A stretch of 64,000 nucleotides of DNA from Flavobacterium sp. LC2016-23 (lineage in GTDB: Bacteria; Bacteroidota; Bacteroidia; Flavobacteriales; Flavobacteriaceae), in assembly GCF_009674775.1 (NCBI RefSeq), contig NZ_WKKE01000023.1:42870-106869 (forward strand). Direction: 5' to 3'. Below are positions 7,392 through 17,186 of the stretch, in pieces. The first letter of the stretch is position 1, and every line of letters starts with the position of its first letter. A program made the translations under genes and the position numbers. The notes below the pieces were generated by a model, which saw only the letters and a program-made list of their open reading frames with translations, did no database searches and was not told where the DNA came from.

Positions 7392-10310
7392 TTATTTTTT
7401 AATGATCTTTCTGGTAGTTGTTATTCCGCTTTCGGAAGTAAACTGCACAATGTAGATTCCTGGGATTTGTTTGGCAATATTTACATGAAATTCTTTTTGC
7501 TTATTGTTTTTTTCTTCAAAAACAACTCCGCTGTACATATTGATTATTTTTAAAGTTCCCTTTTGGTCACTGTTTACATTTATAGTAAAGATACCATCAG
7601 TAGGATTGGGATAAATGGTAATAACACCTGAATCAGCTGCTTCTTTAAGAACTATTTCATTTGATTCGTTTTTAGGCTTCTCTGCTTTTATCAGGGCAAA
7701 ACGTTCCCCTCCTTCAAGCTCACCTTTTTGAGCATCTTCCTGAACAAGGTCTAACGTAATTTGCTGATCGGCAGGAAAATCTTTTGCTACTCTAAAATCG
7801 AATGTTATGGCGAACGTTTCCCCGAGACCGATTGGTAAATTAGCAATGGATTCTTCTCTGGAAGTGATGAGGATTTTATTTTTATCTATAATTTTTACAC
7901 CTTTCAGACTTCCGTTGGATTGTGCTCTTTCGAATAGGCGTTCGTCCAGAGTGGCTTCAATTGTACCTCCTAATTCAAAGAAATTATTTTTAAGTTCTTC
8001 ATTAAATCCTTTATCCACAAATTTTATATTGATTAATTTGGATTTAATTCCTCTTATAAATACTGCTGTAGGCGCCACAAAATCTGTTGTATTTAAATTA
8101 TAAACACTCAGGTTTTTCCATGCGATATTGTTGTTGTTTTTGGCATTGGCACCGATATTTATATTATTTACTTCATTGGCCATAGGGTCTCGCGGTGATT
8201 CTATTCGGGCCGTTAAACAAAAATGATGTATGTCAGTTGTAAAATCGGCGGGATTTGGCGGATACCATGGTACCATCACAATTGTACTGCCACCCGGCAC
8301 TATAGACGGAATGCTTACTTCTCCGATTTCGTCACCATGTTTTACAGTGCCTATATTGAAATTCACAAAATTAGTCGGCCAGGTTAATCCGGAGGAAGCT
8401 TTGGCAAAATAGAGTTTTACTTTTGCTGATGAACTCGGATTTGTTCCTTTATTGTACACTCTTATGTATACCGCATTAGGCGAACTTGTTTTATACTCCG
8501 GATTCTCATGTGTTAGTCCGGCGTCTATATTTTGCCTTACCCAAATGTCATCACTGATCCACATAGGGCCTGAATCGGGGTTTGGCTCTACTCCAGTATC
8601 AAACGGTCTGTCTTTAATGTATAAATCAGCAACAGGCACTGTGATACCGGTCACGATTACAGAATATTTCTGACTGCCGTTTACCAAAGTACCTTTATGG
8701 CTGATCGTTACTGTATAATTGCCTGCTGCTCCTGTAATCGCAATGCGTTCGAAAGGATCTCTGGTATTATCGCCTAATCCGTTTACTGTAGCCGATAGCA
8801 GTCTGTACGGTAAAGCTGTACCTGCTGAATTTGTCACTCTTATATCTAAATCATTTACAAGTCTGGCGGTATTTACATTTACAATACTTCCTAAATTGGC
8901 TGTTCCGGCAGGATCTGTCCAGGATATAGAAGCAATTAAAGGGTTTACACCATCAGAGGTTACAGGAAAACTATAAGAACTACCGTTTGGCAGGGTATGT
9001 TCCTGAATAATAGCAAAAGTTCCGTTTTTTGTAATCGTTTCCGCGGCAAATTTGGCATTGAGTAATCCCCAGCCAAATTTAGCATCAGGACCAGCAACTC
9101 CGGCATCATCTGCAGTGTGTAATGCCAATCCTTTTAATGTTGCGGCACGCATAAAATTGCCTTTCAGGTTTTTATAATGCTGCTGCAATAAAAGTAAAGT
9201 TCCGGTAACATTTGGAGACGCCATAGAGGTTCCCGTTGCATTACCATAACTGCTGTTAGTAAGAGGTGTTGGCGTAGCGGTAAGTGTAGCTGTAGAATAC
9301 ACAGCGGTTCCGTTTCCGGTAAGATCCGGTTTTATCCTTAAATCATCTGTAGGTCCCTGACTGCTTGAAGTGTTGATTGTTACACTTGTTAAGGCTCCTG
9401 TAGTGGCATTAATGACCGCATCGTTGGCATTGGCAATAACCAGATTGTTTTTACTGGTAGCCGCCCCGGTAAGTTTGTCATAACCTACGCTGCCTCCAAG
9501 CGGACTTGGATTGGAGGTATTATCCAGCCCGTCATTTCCTGCGGCTTTCACCATCAAGTAATAAGGGGCATTAAACATAACGTTGTCCCACTGCCTTGCA
9601 ATGGTCTGGTAAGCACCAAACTGCCAGGGATCAATCAGAACATTGCCCAGTCCATCTACTGTTAGCCATCCATAAGAATGATTGGACAACAACATTCCGC
9701 TTGTATTAGCGGCTACAGTAGCTTCACCTAAATCGCTATTCCACTCATTGGTTCTTGCATTTGCCTGAGTGGCCATTCCTTTTGCTGCTGCTACAGAACC
9801 TGCTGCCACAATAGTTCCGGTAACGTGATTTGCATGCTGGCTGTTATTATTGGTTGTCAGAAGAGTCACACCATCCAGAATAGAGACTCTTCCACCAAAC
9901 TCATTATGGGTCGGAAGTGTAGCTCCTCCATCCCATACATAAGCGGTCATAGATTGTCCATTAAGGTTCAGCCCTAATCCGCCGCCTGAATTTAAAAAAT
10001 TTGCTCTGGTAGATTTGGCCGCATTTACATTATCAGGAGTAAAATAAACTGGTTTTTTTCCGTCTGGCGTAACATCCATTAGTTCGCTTACAGTCCCGTC
10101 TTTATTAATAATAGTAACACTCCATCCGTTCGTTTTAGCTAAAGCGATGGCTCTTTCTTTTTTCTCGGCGGCTTCGGACTTGTATTGTGCACTCAGCGTT
10201 TCCAGTTCTGAAACATTACTTTGGGACCTGATTGTTTCAATATCATTTTGAGTCTGCGAATAGGTTATTCCGCATACACAAAGGAAAATAATTTTGTATA
10301 CGTTTTTCAT
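7392..10310 (-). CDS. Secreted S8 (subtilisin-like) serine protease with T9SS sorting domain
   Basis: Subtilase of 972 residues exported to the surface or medium. A signal peptide (about 1-19, ending ITYSQ) is followed by the catalytic domain: D127 in YVWDGG, H159 in QHANHVTG, and S362 in GTSMASPNVTG. A proprotein-convertase-like beta domain probably follows (about 440-600), then Ig-like or adhesive modules. The final 80 or so residues are a type A T9SS sorting domain: IYPNPTDGIFTINV, then PGIYIVQF and a basic end. The His motif has Asn where HGTH usually has Thr. It is a single-gene unit with a strong terminator. The substrate is unknown; degradation of extracellular protein is the likely role. 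Confidence 0.93.
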   Translation of the reverse strand: MKNVYKIIFLCVCGITYSQTQNDIETIRSQSNVSELETLSAQYKSEAAEKKERAIALAKTNGWSVTIINKDGTVSELMDVTPDGKKPVYFTPDNVNAAKSTRANFLNSGGGLGLNLNGQSMTAYVWDGGATLPTHNEFGGRVSILDGVTLLTTNNNSQHANHVTGTIVAAGSVAAAKGMATQANARTNEWNSDLGEATVAANTSGMLLSNHSYGWLTVDGLGNVLIDPWQFGAYQTIARQWDNVMFNAPYYLMVKAAGNDGLDNTSNPSPLGGSVGYDKLTGAATSKNNLVIANANDAVINATTGALTSVTINTSSSQGPTDDLRIKPDLTGNGTAVYSTATLTATPTPLTNSSYGNATGTSMASPNVTGTLLLLQQHYKNLKGNFMRAATLKGLALHTADDAGVAGPDAKFGWGLLNAKFAAETITKNGTFAIIQEHTLPNGSSYSFPVTSDGVNPLIASISWTDPAGTANLGSIVNVNTARLVNDLDIRVTNSAGTALPYRLLSATVNGLGDNTRDPFERIAITGAAGNYTVTISHKGTLVNGSQKYSVIVTGITVPVADLYIKDRPFDTGVEPNPDSGPMWISDDIWVRQNIDAGLTHENPEYKTSSPNAVYIRVYNKGTNPSSSAKVKLYFAKASSGLTWPTNFVNFNIGTVKHGDEIGEVSIPSIVPGGSTIVMVPWYPPNPADFTTDIHHFCLTARIESPRDPMANEVNNINIGANAKNNNNIAWKNLSVYNLNTTDFVAPTAVFIRGIKSKLINIKFVDKGFNEELKNNFFELGGTIEATLDERLFERAQSNGSLKGVKIIDKNKILITSREESIANLPIGLGETFAITFDFRVAKDFPADQQITLDLVQEDAQKGELEGGERFALIKAEKPKNESNEIVLKEAADSGVITIYPNPTDGIFTINVNSDQKGTLKIINMYSGVVFEEKNNKQKEFHVNIAKQIPGIYIVQFTSESGITTTRKIIKK

Positions 10311-11345
10311 GTGATTTACTTTTAATGGTTTGTATTTTAAAATTTTAAAATCTTATAAAAAAATAAGGAGGACTTCTGATTGCAAACATTCCAAAAAACG
10401 GAATGCCTGCTTTTGTTCGAATTTTCATAATTCTGGTTTTTAAAGGGTTACTAAAATTTTATGATTGTAAAGCGCTATTTTTTTTAAAAAATTTTGTTAA
10501 ATTTTATTTACAAAAAGCGATATTGTTTGTAAGATTAATTCTAGCTATGCTAAAATTCGTAAAAGGAGATGAGTCAAAATAGCGTATAAATACCTGATTT
10601 AAAACACATTATGCATTTTAGAAGAAAATTCTTAATTTTAACGTAATCGCTTCATAATTATTAATAAATTGATCAAAACTGAAGATGAATTCAAATAATT
10701 AATTGATTTTTTGAAAGCTTGAATAAAAGAAATGCTGTGCAGATTATCTTACCGGATTAGATAATTCGTCTTGAACCGTTAATTGATTCAGAATTTTATT
10801 TAAAAATGACCGCTAAAATTTTAGATTTTATGAAAAAATTGAATCAATACCTTTTGGGACAGGGATTTCTGCTTATTAGAAAGTGTTCTATAAACAGTTA
10901 TTATAGTACATAGCAAAGATTTCGCTTAACTGTTACGTGGACTACAAAATACCGAATGGAGAACCGCTATTAAATTCTTTGTGTGCAATACCCGTACTAG
11001 ACTTTTCATTTATGACTGTTGCAGAAAAGCTAAACTTTTGCGCAAAAAAAATTAGCAACAGTATAGAAATTTAATTTCGATACCATCAGAGAGCTAATGG
11101 ATCACGTCGTTCCGGACTTTACCTCTCCGTTACAAAAACATAACATCAGAAAAAAACTACTTAATTTTAGTTTCAATGGAATTTAAACGAATTTATGGCA
11201 TATAATGCTGTAATTTACAATTTGATCTTTAGAATATTAACTTAAAATCATAATAACTTGCAGAAAAAAAATAAAGAAGATTTGTTTTAATTGTACGGTT
11301 TATCCGTAATATTTAGTTAGATTTGCTACAAATAATTAAATATAT
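10311..11345. other. Gene-free AT-rich kilobase
   Basis: No frame here looks coding on either strand. It holds the upstream region of the minus-strand protease and the promoter of the plus-strand response regulator. One nested inverted repeat stands out: ACTGTTGC at 11015-11022 with GCAACAGT at 11055-11062, enclosing a second possible stem (AAAAG/CTTTT). It may be a terminator-like or small-RNA structure, or chance. I find no clear remnant of a transposase or other gene. Confidence 0.55.
11291..11325 (+). promoter_or_regulatory. Candidate Bacteroidota-type promoter for the response regulator
   Basis: TAGATTTG at 11318-11325 matches the TAnnTTTG -7 box of this phylum, with a TTG at 11291-11293. 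The 24-base gap is slightly longer than usual. The start codon lies 20 bases downstream. A small dyad TACGG/CCGTA lies between the two boxes. Confidence 0.5.
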
Positions 11346-12014
11346 ATGATTTTTAGCATTTTGATAGTCGACGATCACCCCATGACCGTTGACAGTTATA
11401 TTAACCTACTATCTGAAAATAATTATCAAAACAAAACACCTGATTTTATAAAGAGCTACAATTGTGAAGATGCCTACAATAAAATAAATTTCTATCTGAA
11501 GCAGGATATAACTATAGATTTTGCTTTACTGGATATTAATCTGCCTTCTTACAAAAAGGCAAATATCAATAATGGTACTGATCTGGCTCTATTACTCCGG
11601 CAAAGATTTCCCAACTGTAAGATCGTACTTCTTACAATGCACAGTGAGCCTTTGACAGTAGATAAAATAATCAAGAGCTTAAAACCGGAAGGATTTATAG
11701 CGAAGAGTGATATCAATTTTGAGTTATTTCCAGTTATCTGCAAAAAAATTATGGAAGGAGAAATATTCCGGAGTCCCACCATAATTGAATCGCAAAGAGA
11801 ATTATTTAAAAAGAATATAAACTGGGATAACCACGATAATCACATTTTGATTTTAATTTCCGAAGGTGTTAAAACAGTAAATCTTCCCGATTATATTCCG
11901 CTCTCCATGAGTGCCATCGAAAAAAGAAAAGCAAGCATAAAAGACCAGCTTTTACAAGGAAAAGGAAGTGATAAAGATTTAATTGAAAAAGCAAAAAAAT
12001 TAGGATTATTATAG
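11346..12014 (+). CDS. Orphan response regulator
   Basis: Response regulator of 222 residues. The receiver domain (about 1-135) has the acidic pair D9-D10 in ILIVDDHP, the predicted phosphoacceptor D63 in LLDINLP, a Thr in LLTMHSE and the conserved lysine in GFIAKSD. The C-terminal 65 residues resemble a diverged LuxR-type helix-turn-helix (SEGVKTVNLPDYIPLSMSAI) and end in KAKKLGLL. Compared with a typical NarL/FixJ protein the output domain is weak, so DNA binding is inferred. No histidine kinase lies beside it. The plus-strand gene stands alone between two minus-strand secreted proteases. Confidence 0.8.
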   Translation: MIFSILIVDDHPMTVDSYINLLSENNYQNKTPDFIKSYNCEDAYNKINFYLKQDITIDFALLDINLPSYKKANINNGTDLALLLRQRFPNCKIVLLTMHSEPLTVDKIIKSLKPEGFIAKSDINFELFPVICKKIMEGEIFRSPTIIESQRELFKKNINWDNHDNHILILISEGVKTVNLPDYIPLSMSAIEKRKASIKDQLLQGKGSDKDLIEKAKKLGLL

Positions 12015-12126
12015 ATTAAAAACTACTCTCTTACACTTCATAAAATTACTAAAGGCAAGATATTGCTTCAAATACAGAAATGCCCCGATCTGTGTGCTCT
12101 TATCTTCCTACTGCCTTTTAGGAATT

Positions 12127-13482
12127 TTATTTAAAATTGACCTCAAGAAAATGATCAACATCATGAGGAATTGTTTTCAGAGGAATAACTTTTACAGGAG
12201 AAAAAGAATTCTCTTTCGCAGCTGACACACCATTTAAGGCCCTGTTCATCAAAATTTCCCTGGTATCTCCCAAAGGAAAAATTTCCAGATTCCCAATTTC
12301 ATTTAGTACTACAGAAGGTGTTATACCCATGCTGTAATTGCCTTCGTTACTGGCGTTCGATAGTTTATAGATCACCGGATAGAGTGTCCATCCCTGCTGA
12401 CCCGAAATCCTGTTGTCTTCTATAGCAAAACCGGCAACATCTTTTCCTGTTGTTTTCTCCCCTATGGTAATGACCTTCATATAAGGTTTAAGGTTATTTA
12501 TAATAATTTCAGAGGCAGATGCAGTATGGCTTCCACACAAAACATATACTTCCTGAATCGCAGGATGTGCTGCACGTAATGCATCATAATGTACAGCAGT
12601 TTCATTCATTTCCAACGCTTCTTTAAAGGATTGGTTTACAGCACCTCCGTTTTTATTTCCTTTAAATTTTATAAACAAATCACCGGGTTTGATATCGGGT
12701 GCCAGGATAATACTTAACGCTGCGGCGGAAGAAACATCTCCGCCCCCGTTATATCTTAAATCAATAATAACTTTGGTAACGGATTGATTTTTAAAATCCT
12801 GAAATACCTGCAACAAGGGTGATGCCAATCCGATATCAAAATGAGGAATGGCCAGATAGCCTGTTTTTTCGGTATTGTTTAGGACAACCTTATGTATCAT
12901 AGGCTGTGAAAAAGTAAAACCGCGTCCTAATTGTATTTCTTTTAGTGCTGAAAAGCCGGATTCTTCAGTATAATCCATCAGCTGTAATTTTACCTGATCC
13001 GAATGGGCTACATCAAGATACAGGCGCTCAAAATTTTGGGTGTTTAATAAAGTTCCGTTGATGGTTTTGACGAGCTGGCCTCTTTTCATGCCATTTCGTT
13101 CGGCAGGAGAATCTGAAAGTACAAATAAAACCATGCCGTAGACTTGCCCTTCGTATTCCACAACTGCAATGTCAAATCCGTAATTGCTTCGGATGCTTTT
13201 AGGAAATGTATCCGGCGACGAAGCATCGGTAGCATAAGAAAACCGATCGTCTGCCTGTAATAATTTTTTAAAGTATTCTTTTGAATCTAAAGCCAAATTG
13301 GTACGATCCGGCATGTCTTCACTCCATAAATAATACTTTTTCATCTGTTCGTACATCCAGCTGTTTACGTATTCAGTACTGCCTTCTTTATAAATGACAG
13401 GTTCCTCCTCACTCTGACAGGAAACTGTCAGTGCAAAAAGGAGGAGAAGAAAAGCTTTCAAAATAAATTGGTGTTTTTTCAT
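12127..13482 (-). CDS. S41-family peptidase, lipoprotein
   Basis: C-terminal-processing-type protease of 451 residues. The signal peptide ends in a lipobox with Cys22 (LTVSCQSEE), so it should be anchored to a membrane facing the periplasm or surface. An N-terminal S41 helical domain (about 35-90) precedes a PDZ domain (about 95-180) and the catalytic domain. IIDLRYNGGG marks the core, GSHTASASE near 322 carries the predicted nucleophilic serine, and GEKTTGKDV the predicted general-base lysine. It is the last gene of a minus-strand run of exported proteins, 35 bp after the 257-residue lipoprotein. The substrate is unknown. Confidence 0.9.
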   Translation of the reverse strand: MKKHQFILKAFLLLLFALTVSCQSEEEPVIYKEGSTEYVNSWMYEQMKKYYLWSEDMPDRTNLALDSKEYFKKLLQADDRFSYATDASSPDTFPKSIRSNYGFDIAVVEYEGQVYGMVLFVLSDSPAERNGMKRGQLVKTINGTLLNTQNFERLYLDVAHSDQVKLQLMDYTEESGFSALKEIQLGRGFTFSQPMIHKVVLNNTEKTGYLAIPHFDIGLASPLLQVFQDFKNQSVTKVIIDLRYNGGGDVSSAAALSIILAPDIKPGDLFIKFKGNKNGGAVNQSFKEALEMNETAVHYDALRAAHPAIQEVYVLCGSHTASASEIIINNLKPYMKVITIGEKTTGKDVAGFAIEDNRISGQQGWTLYPVIYKLSNASNEGNYSMGITPSVVLNEIGNLEIFPLGDTREILMNRALNGVSAAKENSFSPVKVIPLKTIPHDVDHFLEVNFK

Positions 13483-13517
13483 GGAAAGTGCAGCATTCAG
13501 ATTTGTTTTGTAAGAAC

Positions 13518-14291
13518 CTAAAAAGAAAAATAGTCCGTTAAATTGATCGTACCGTCTATTCCTGAAAAAACGCCGTTGCCATCGGCTTTTTCTTCCAGAA
13601 CAATTAATTTGGATTTGTTGGTCTGCATAATAGTCTGAAAAGTAACTTTTTTTCCGGGTACGTATGATTCAGTAGTTCCATGTTTTACCAACTCAATATT
13701 TAGGATTGGCGGTGAACTATAAGGGAATTCCAAAAAAGCGCTAAAACTGTTTTTGCTTATATTCTGGACTACTCCAATCTCCTGCCCGTTTGCTTTTGTG
13801 ATGATTGCATCCACAGGACCCGTATAACTGCTTTTTGCATACAGGTTAATGTTTGGAAATATAAATCTGTAACCGGTGTTTTTTGTTGTGCTCAGCGTTC
13901 CGGGTTTCTGAGACAGTACATTTTCAATCCAGATATTTTCTTTGGCATAAAATGAAAGTGTATCGACCGGTTTAGCGGTAGTAAAGCTATAGGAATGTAA
14001 AATTTGTTTTGTCTTTTTATTGATAATTTCTACTGTTTTAACGCTATTATCATAAAATACAAATTCGTATGTTTTTTCTATTTTTTTTACAAAGGCGTCA
14101 TGCTTATCGATAATCAGCAATTTGCCGTCTAACGAAACCTGAATAGAATCGGGCATTGCATTATATCCTTTTATGACCACTTTTCCCGCCTTTTGCTCCT
14201 GATTTAGAGGAGTTAAATGATCATTAGTACAAGAGGAAAGAAAAATAGTCGTGATTAAAAAAGCAATTACTATTTTAACTAAATTATCCAT
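13518..14291 (-). CDS. Lipoprotein of unknown function
   Basis: Exported protein of 257 residues that I do not recognise. The signal peptide ends in a lipobox, LSSCTNDH, with the lipid-modified Cys near residue 21. The rest is beta-rich and resembles DUF4397-like or Ig-like surface lipoproteins, but no catalytic motif is visible. It lies 35 bp upstream of the S41 lipoprotein and 103 bp after the T9SS protein, so it probably belongs to the same transcript. A hairpin in the 103-bp gap (AACAACAGCTTCCT with AGGAGCAGTTATTGTT, 14369-14402) spans the preceding stop codon and might act in RNA processing. Confidence 0.75.
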   Translation of the reverse strand: MDNLVKIVIAFLITTIFLSSCTNDHLTPLNQEQKAGKVVIKGYNAMPDSIQVSLDGKLLIIDKHDAFVKKIEKTYEFVFYDNSVKTVEIINKKTKQILHSYSFTTAKPVDTLSFYAKENIWIENVLSQKPGTLSTTKNTGYRFIFPNINLYAKSSYTGPVDAIITKANGQEIGVVQNISKNSFSAFLEFPYSSPPILNIELVKHGTTESYVPGKKVTFQTIMQTNKSKLIVLEEKADGNGVFSGIDGTINLTDYFSF

Positions 14292-14394
14292 GCGTTATAA
14301 TTGTAAATTATTAAAAATGATTGTTTTTATTGAAGCTTTAATTGATTTCTGTGTATACAAATGACTTCAACAACAGCTTCCTGAAAAGGAGCAG

Positions 14395-15240
14395 TTATTG
14401 TTTAATAAATTTGATTTTTTCCACTTTTTCACCATCCTCCAAAACGAGATAATAAACACCGGACGACAAATTATCAACTGAAATACCTGAATCGTTATAC
14501 TTGGTATCTTTAACAAGTATACCTGTTGTATTGTATACTTTTACTGCAACATCTTCTGCATTTAAGGCATCGCTTAACTGCAACTGCAAATAATTTTTTA
14601 CGGGATTTTGTTTTAATACTGTTGCTTTTTTTCCTTGTATATCCTCTAAACCTAAGGAAGCGGCTGTAATTGAAATCTTGTCTATTTCATATCCAATAAC
14701 AAGATCCGGTGCGCTTACAAGAGCAAAATATACCTGTGACTGACCAGCGAACTGAGAAATATCTACTGTATAATCCTTAAATTCAGTAGCTAACTCATCT
14801 ACTCTTTTTATTTCAACAGTGGCGATCTTAGTAAAAGAACCCGGAGCTTTATCTGTGGTGGAAGCGTAAACATCTAAATTATTACTGGAGTCAAATATTG
14901 ATTTTTGTGCGTTTAAGATTAATTGCATTCCGCCGCTGTAAAAAGACAAATCAACTGCCGGAGCAATTGCCCAGTTTTGCTGTGCGCGCCCAAGAGACTC
15001 AAGAGTTTCCATATTGATATTATAAGTACCTAATATCTTGTAAGTGCCTTCTATCGGAGCATAATTTTCATCTACCTGAAGATCGGTACGCGTAATCCAA
15101 TTAACGGCATCTCCATCCCTATCTAATAAAGTCCAGTCAGACACATCCGAATCCTCAAAATCATCTTCCCATATAGTAAACTGAGCAGATGCGATTCCGG
15201 AAACAAGCATAAAAGCTAATACAAGTAATTTTTTTTTCAT
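14395..15240 (-). CDS. Secreted adhesin-like protein with T9SS sorting domain
   Basis: Secreted protein of 281 residues. The signal peptide (about 1-19, ending GIASAQ) is followed by a jelly-roll module of the choice-of-anchor-J/cleaved-adhesin kind: WEDDFEDSDVSDWTLLD at its start, AQQNWAIAPAVDLS in the middle. The C-terminal 75 or so residues form a T9SS type A sorting domain (KQNPVKNYLQLQL, then SSGVYYLVLEDG and a basic end). It should be exported by T9SS and attached to the surface. It has no visible catalytic site. It follows an unusual leader with competing hairpins (15262-15358). Confidence 0.85.
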   Translation of the reverse strand: MKKKLLVLAFMLVSGIASAQFTIWEDDFEDSDVSDWTLLDRDGDAVNWITRTDLQVDENYAPIEGTYKILGTYNINMETLESLGRAQQNWAIAPAVDLSFYSGGMQLILNAQKSIFDSSNNLDVYASTTDKAPGSFTKIATVEIKRVDELATEFKDYTVDISQFAGQSQVYFALVSAPDLVIGYEIDKISITAASLGLEDIQGKKATVLKQNPVKNYLQLQLSDALNAEDVAVKVYNTTGILVKDTKYNDSGISVDNLSSGVYYLVLEDGEKVEKIKFIKQ

Positions 15241-15261
15241 TTTATAATAGTTAAAAACAAA

Positions 15262-15358
15262 GGCTGCCTAAAAAGTGAGGACAGATGCATACCAACACTG
15301 CACACGAACATATCCTCCTTTTTAGTAAAAAAACAATAAACACACTTTTTAGACAGCC
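15262..15358 (-). promoter_or_regulatory. Leader with long inverted repeat and an alternative pairing
   Basis: GGCTGCCTAAAAAGTG at 15262-15277 pairs with CACTTTTTAGACAGCC at 15343-15358 (one mismatch, 65-base loop). The first arm can instead pair with TCCTCCTTTTTAG near 15313-15325. On the minus strand the closing arm is followed by a T-rich run, so this resembles a terminator or attenuator between two exported-protein genes. Confidence 0.5.
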
Positions 15359-15389
15359 CCGTTAGGTTATTTTATAATTATACTACTAA

Positions 15390-16694
15390 TTAGAAATTAG
15401 TAAATTTTGTCCAGGTGTCTGTCCAGTTTTGCTCTGTCTTAAATGCACCTGTAGCTCCTGCTAAGTTTAAGGTACCAAGATTAAAAAATGGTTGTGTTAA
15501 ACCCCATGAATCAGCAACAGCAGCAGTAGATGAAGGAGAACTTCCTAAACCTAAAGATGTTCCAACAGGCAATACAGGATTTGTAAAAGCATGTACTGAT
15601 AAAAGGGCTCTTGTCGAGTTAGCAGGTAATGAAGGAGATTCCCATCTGATTCCTGTAACATATCCTGTAACCGTAACATTTCTAAGATTGATTTCTCCTA
15701 ATCTGCGTACGTGAATAGCATTTTCATAAAGTGCTCCACCTGTAATTGAGTTTGCTCCTATAATAGATAATTCAGAAATTACAGGTTTTGTGATAAGCGT
15801 AGTAGATGTACCTGTTGCGTTATTATCTAATTCGATACCGTTTGAATCCGGGTTTCCACCGCTTAAACTGTGTGTAGAATTTGTATCAGCAATAGCGATT
15901 GCTTTAGAAATAGTACCTGTGTAACCAAAATCAAAATCGAAGTTGTCATCATCCGGTGCAAAAGAAACTAAATGGCTTGCATTTACTGTTCCTCCGAAGA
16001 ATTCAAATGAATCGTCTCTTCCGTAAGATACCTGAACGTGATCAATAACAGTACCGCTACCAACACCACCACAAGTTAAACCATTGATTTCAACACCTGT
16101 AGCTGCATCTAAGATACGACCTGCATACTCGATACGAACATAGTTTAAAGCTCCTGCATTATGAGCGTTGTTTGTTCCTCCATAATAAAAATCAGACGGT
16201 GTTGGCTGATCTCCTAAACCTTCAATAATATTAGTAGTTACACCTGTATTTACCTGAGCATCTCCTAAAAGAACAACTCCGCCAAAATCTCCGGGAGTTG
16301 CTGTTGTAGCAGCATTTCCGTCTAACAAATTATAACTTGTAAAGATAACCGGCGCTGTTGCAGTACCCTGAGCATCAATCTGACCTGTTTTAGTAATTAC
16401 TACTACTCCTGTAGCTCCACCGCCTGCTAATACTTTAGCTTTAATGAAAGTTCCAGGCTGGATAGTTAATTTTGCTCCTATTACACGAACTACTCCACTT
16501 ACTTCCCAAACTCTGTCGTTTGTCCATGTAGTGTTAGTCGTAATGTTACCACTTACAGTCTGTACTGTAGTTGGATAACCTGAATAATCTGCGCTGGCAG
16601 ATTTCATTGCAAATGAAGAATCAGCACTTGCTTCATCATTTTGACAAGAATTGAAGAAAATAATGGCAATCGCGAACAAAAAAACTTTTTTCAT
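15390..16694 (-). CDS. Large exported lipoprotein, beta-helix-like
   Basis: Exported protein of 434 residues. The lipobox FFNSCQND puts the lipidated Cys near residue 17. The body is rich in Gly, Thr, Asn and short hydrophobic strands (for example GVVVITKTGQIDAQGTA and SGTVIDHVQVSYGRDDSFE), a pattern typical of parallel beta-helix proteins. Bacteroidota often encode such lipoproteins next to TonB-dependent receptors. No enzyme motif is obvious. It is the first gene after the TonB receptor, 492 bp away, so its product may be a surface partner of that receptor (inference). The C-terminus lacks a recognisable T9SS sorting domain. Confidence 0.75.
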   Translation of the reverse strand: MKKVFLFAIAIIFFNSCQNDEASADSSFAMKSASADYSGYPTTVQTVSGNITTNTTWTNDRVWEVSGVVRVIGAKLTIQPGTFIKAKVLAGGGATGVVVITKTGQIDAQGTATAPVIFTSYNLLDGNAATTATPGDFGGVVLLGDAQVNTGVTTNIIEGLGDQPTPSDFYYGGTNNAHNAGALNYVRIEYAGRILDAATGVEINGLTCGGVGSGTVIDHVQVSYGRDDSFEFFGGTVNASHLVSFAPDDDNFDFDFGYTGTISKAIAIADTNSTHSLSGGNPDSNGIELDNNATGTSTTLITKPVISELSIIGANSITGGALYENAIHVRRLGEINLRNVTVTGYVTGIRWESPSLPANSTRALLSVHAFTNPVLPVGTSLGLGSSPSSTAAVADSWGLTQPFFNLGTLNLAGATGAFKTEQNWTDTWTKFTNF

Positions 16695-17186
16695 GATAAC
16701 TGAATTTTGATTAACTTTGCTGCTTATATTTTACACTTGAGGTCTTTGGGGAGAGCAGCAAATTTTCTTCCCTCTGACCTTTCCTTTTGGTAAAGTCTTT
16801 TATAATAAGCTTCCGCTTTACCGCCGGAAACTTATCCCTGGTTATTCTTCTTTCACTTTAGGGATCAGGTGAAAGGATTCTTTCTCTTCTAATTGGAAAC
16901 AAATACTACCGCAAATATTAGAGAACGTGAAAATCTATTGTACCATTCTGATCCGCTTTCCGGTCTGGTTTTTTTCGCAGATTATGTACGTCTGAAATGT
17001 TTAGTAACTACCTGTAACCTTTTTTCAAAGAAATTAATCCGGAGAATGATTTTATTGATATTAAAAAATCTGTCGCCCTTTATATACATTAGATTTCAAT
17101 AGCCGAAAAAATCACATCAAAATTTATCCTTAACGTTTTCTTAATTTTAATAGTCTTTTATTGTTGAAATCGGCAATCTAATGTTA
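16695..17186. other. Intergenic region with hairpin between TonB receptor and lipoprotein
   Basis: No gene is supported; a 69-codon plus-strand frame has no coding features. A stem ATAAGCTTCCG/CGGAAACTTAT (16805-16835) interrupts the minus-strand run. It lacks a strong T tract, so it may be an RNA-processing or partial termination hairpin that lets the receptor and the lipoprotein be made in different amounts. A separate promoter for the lipoprotein is also possible. Confidence 0.5.

Noticed and set aside
16893..17102. 69-codon plus-strand frame between the TonB receptor and the lipoprotein
   Set aside because: No coding features; opposite to the surrounding transcription unit.
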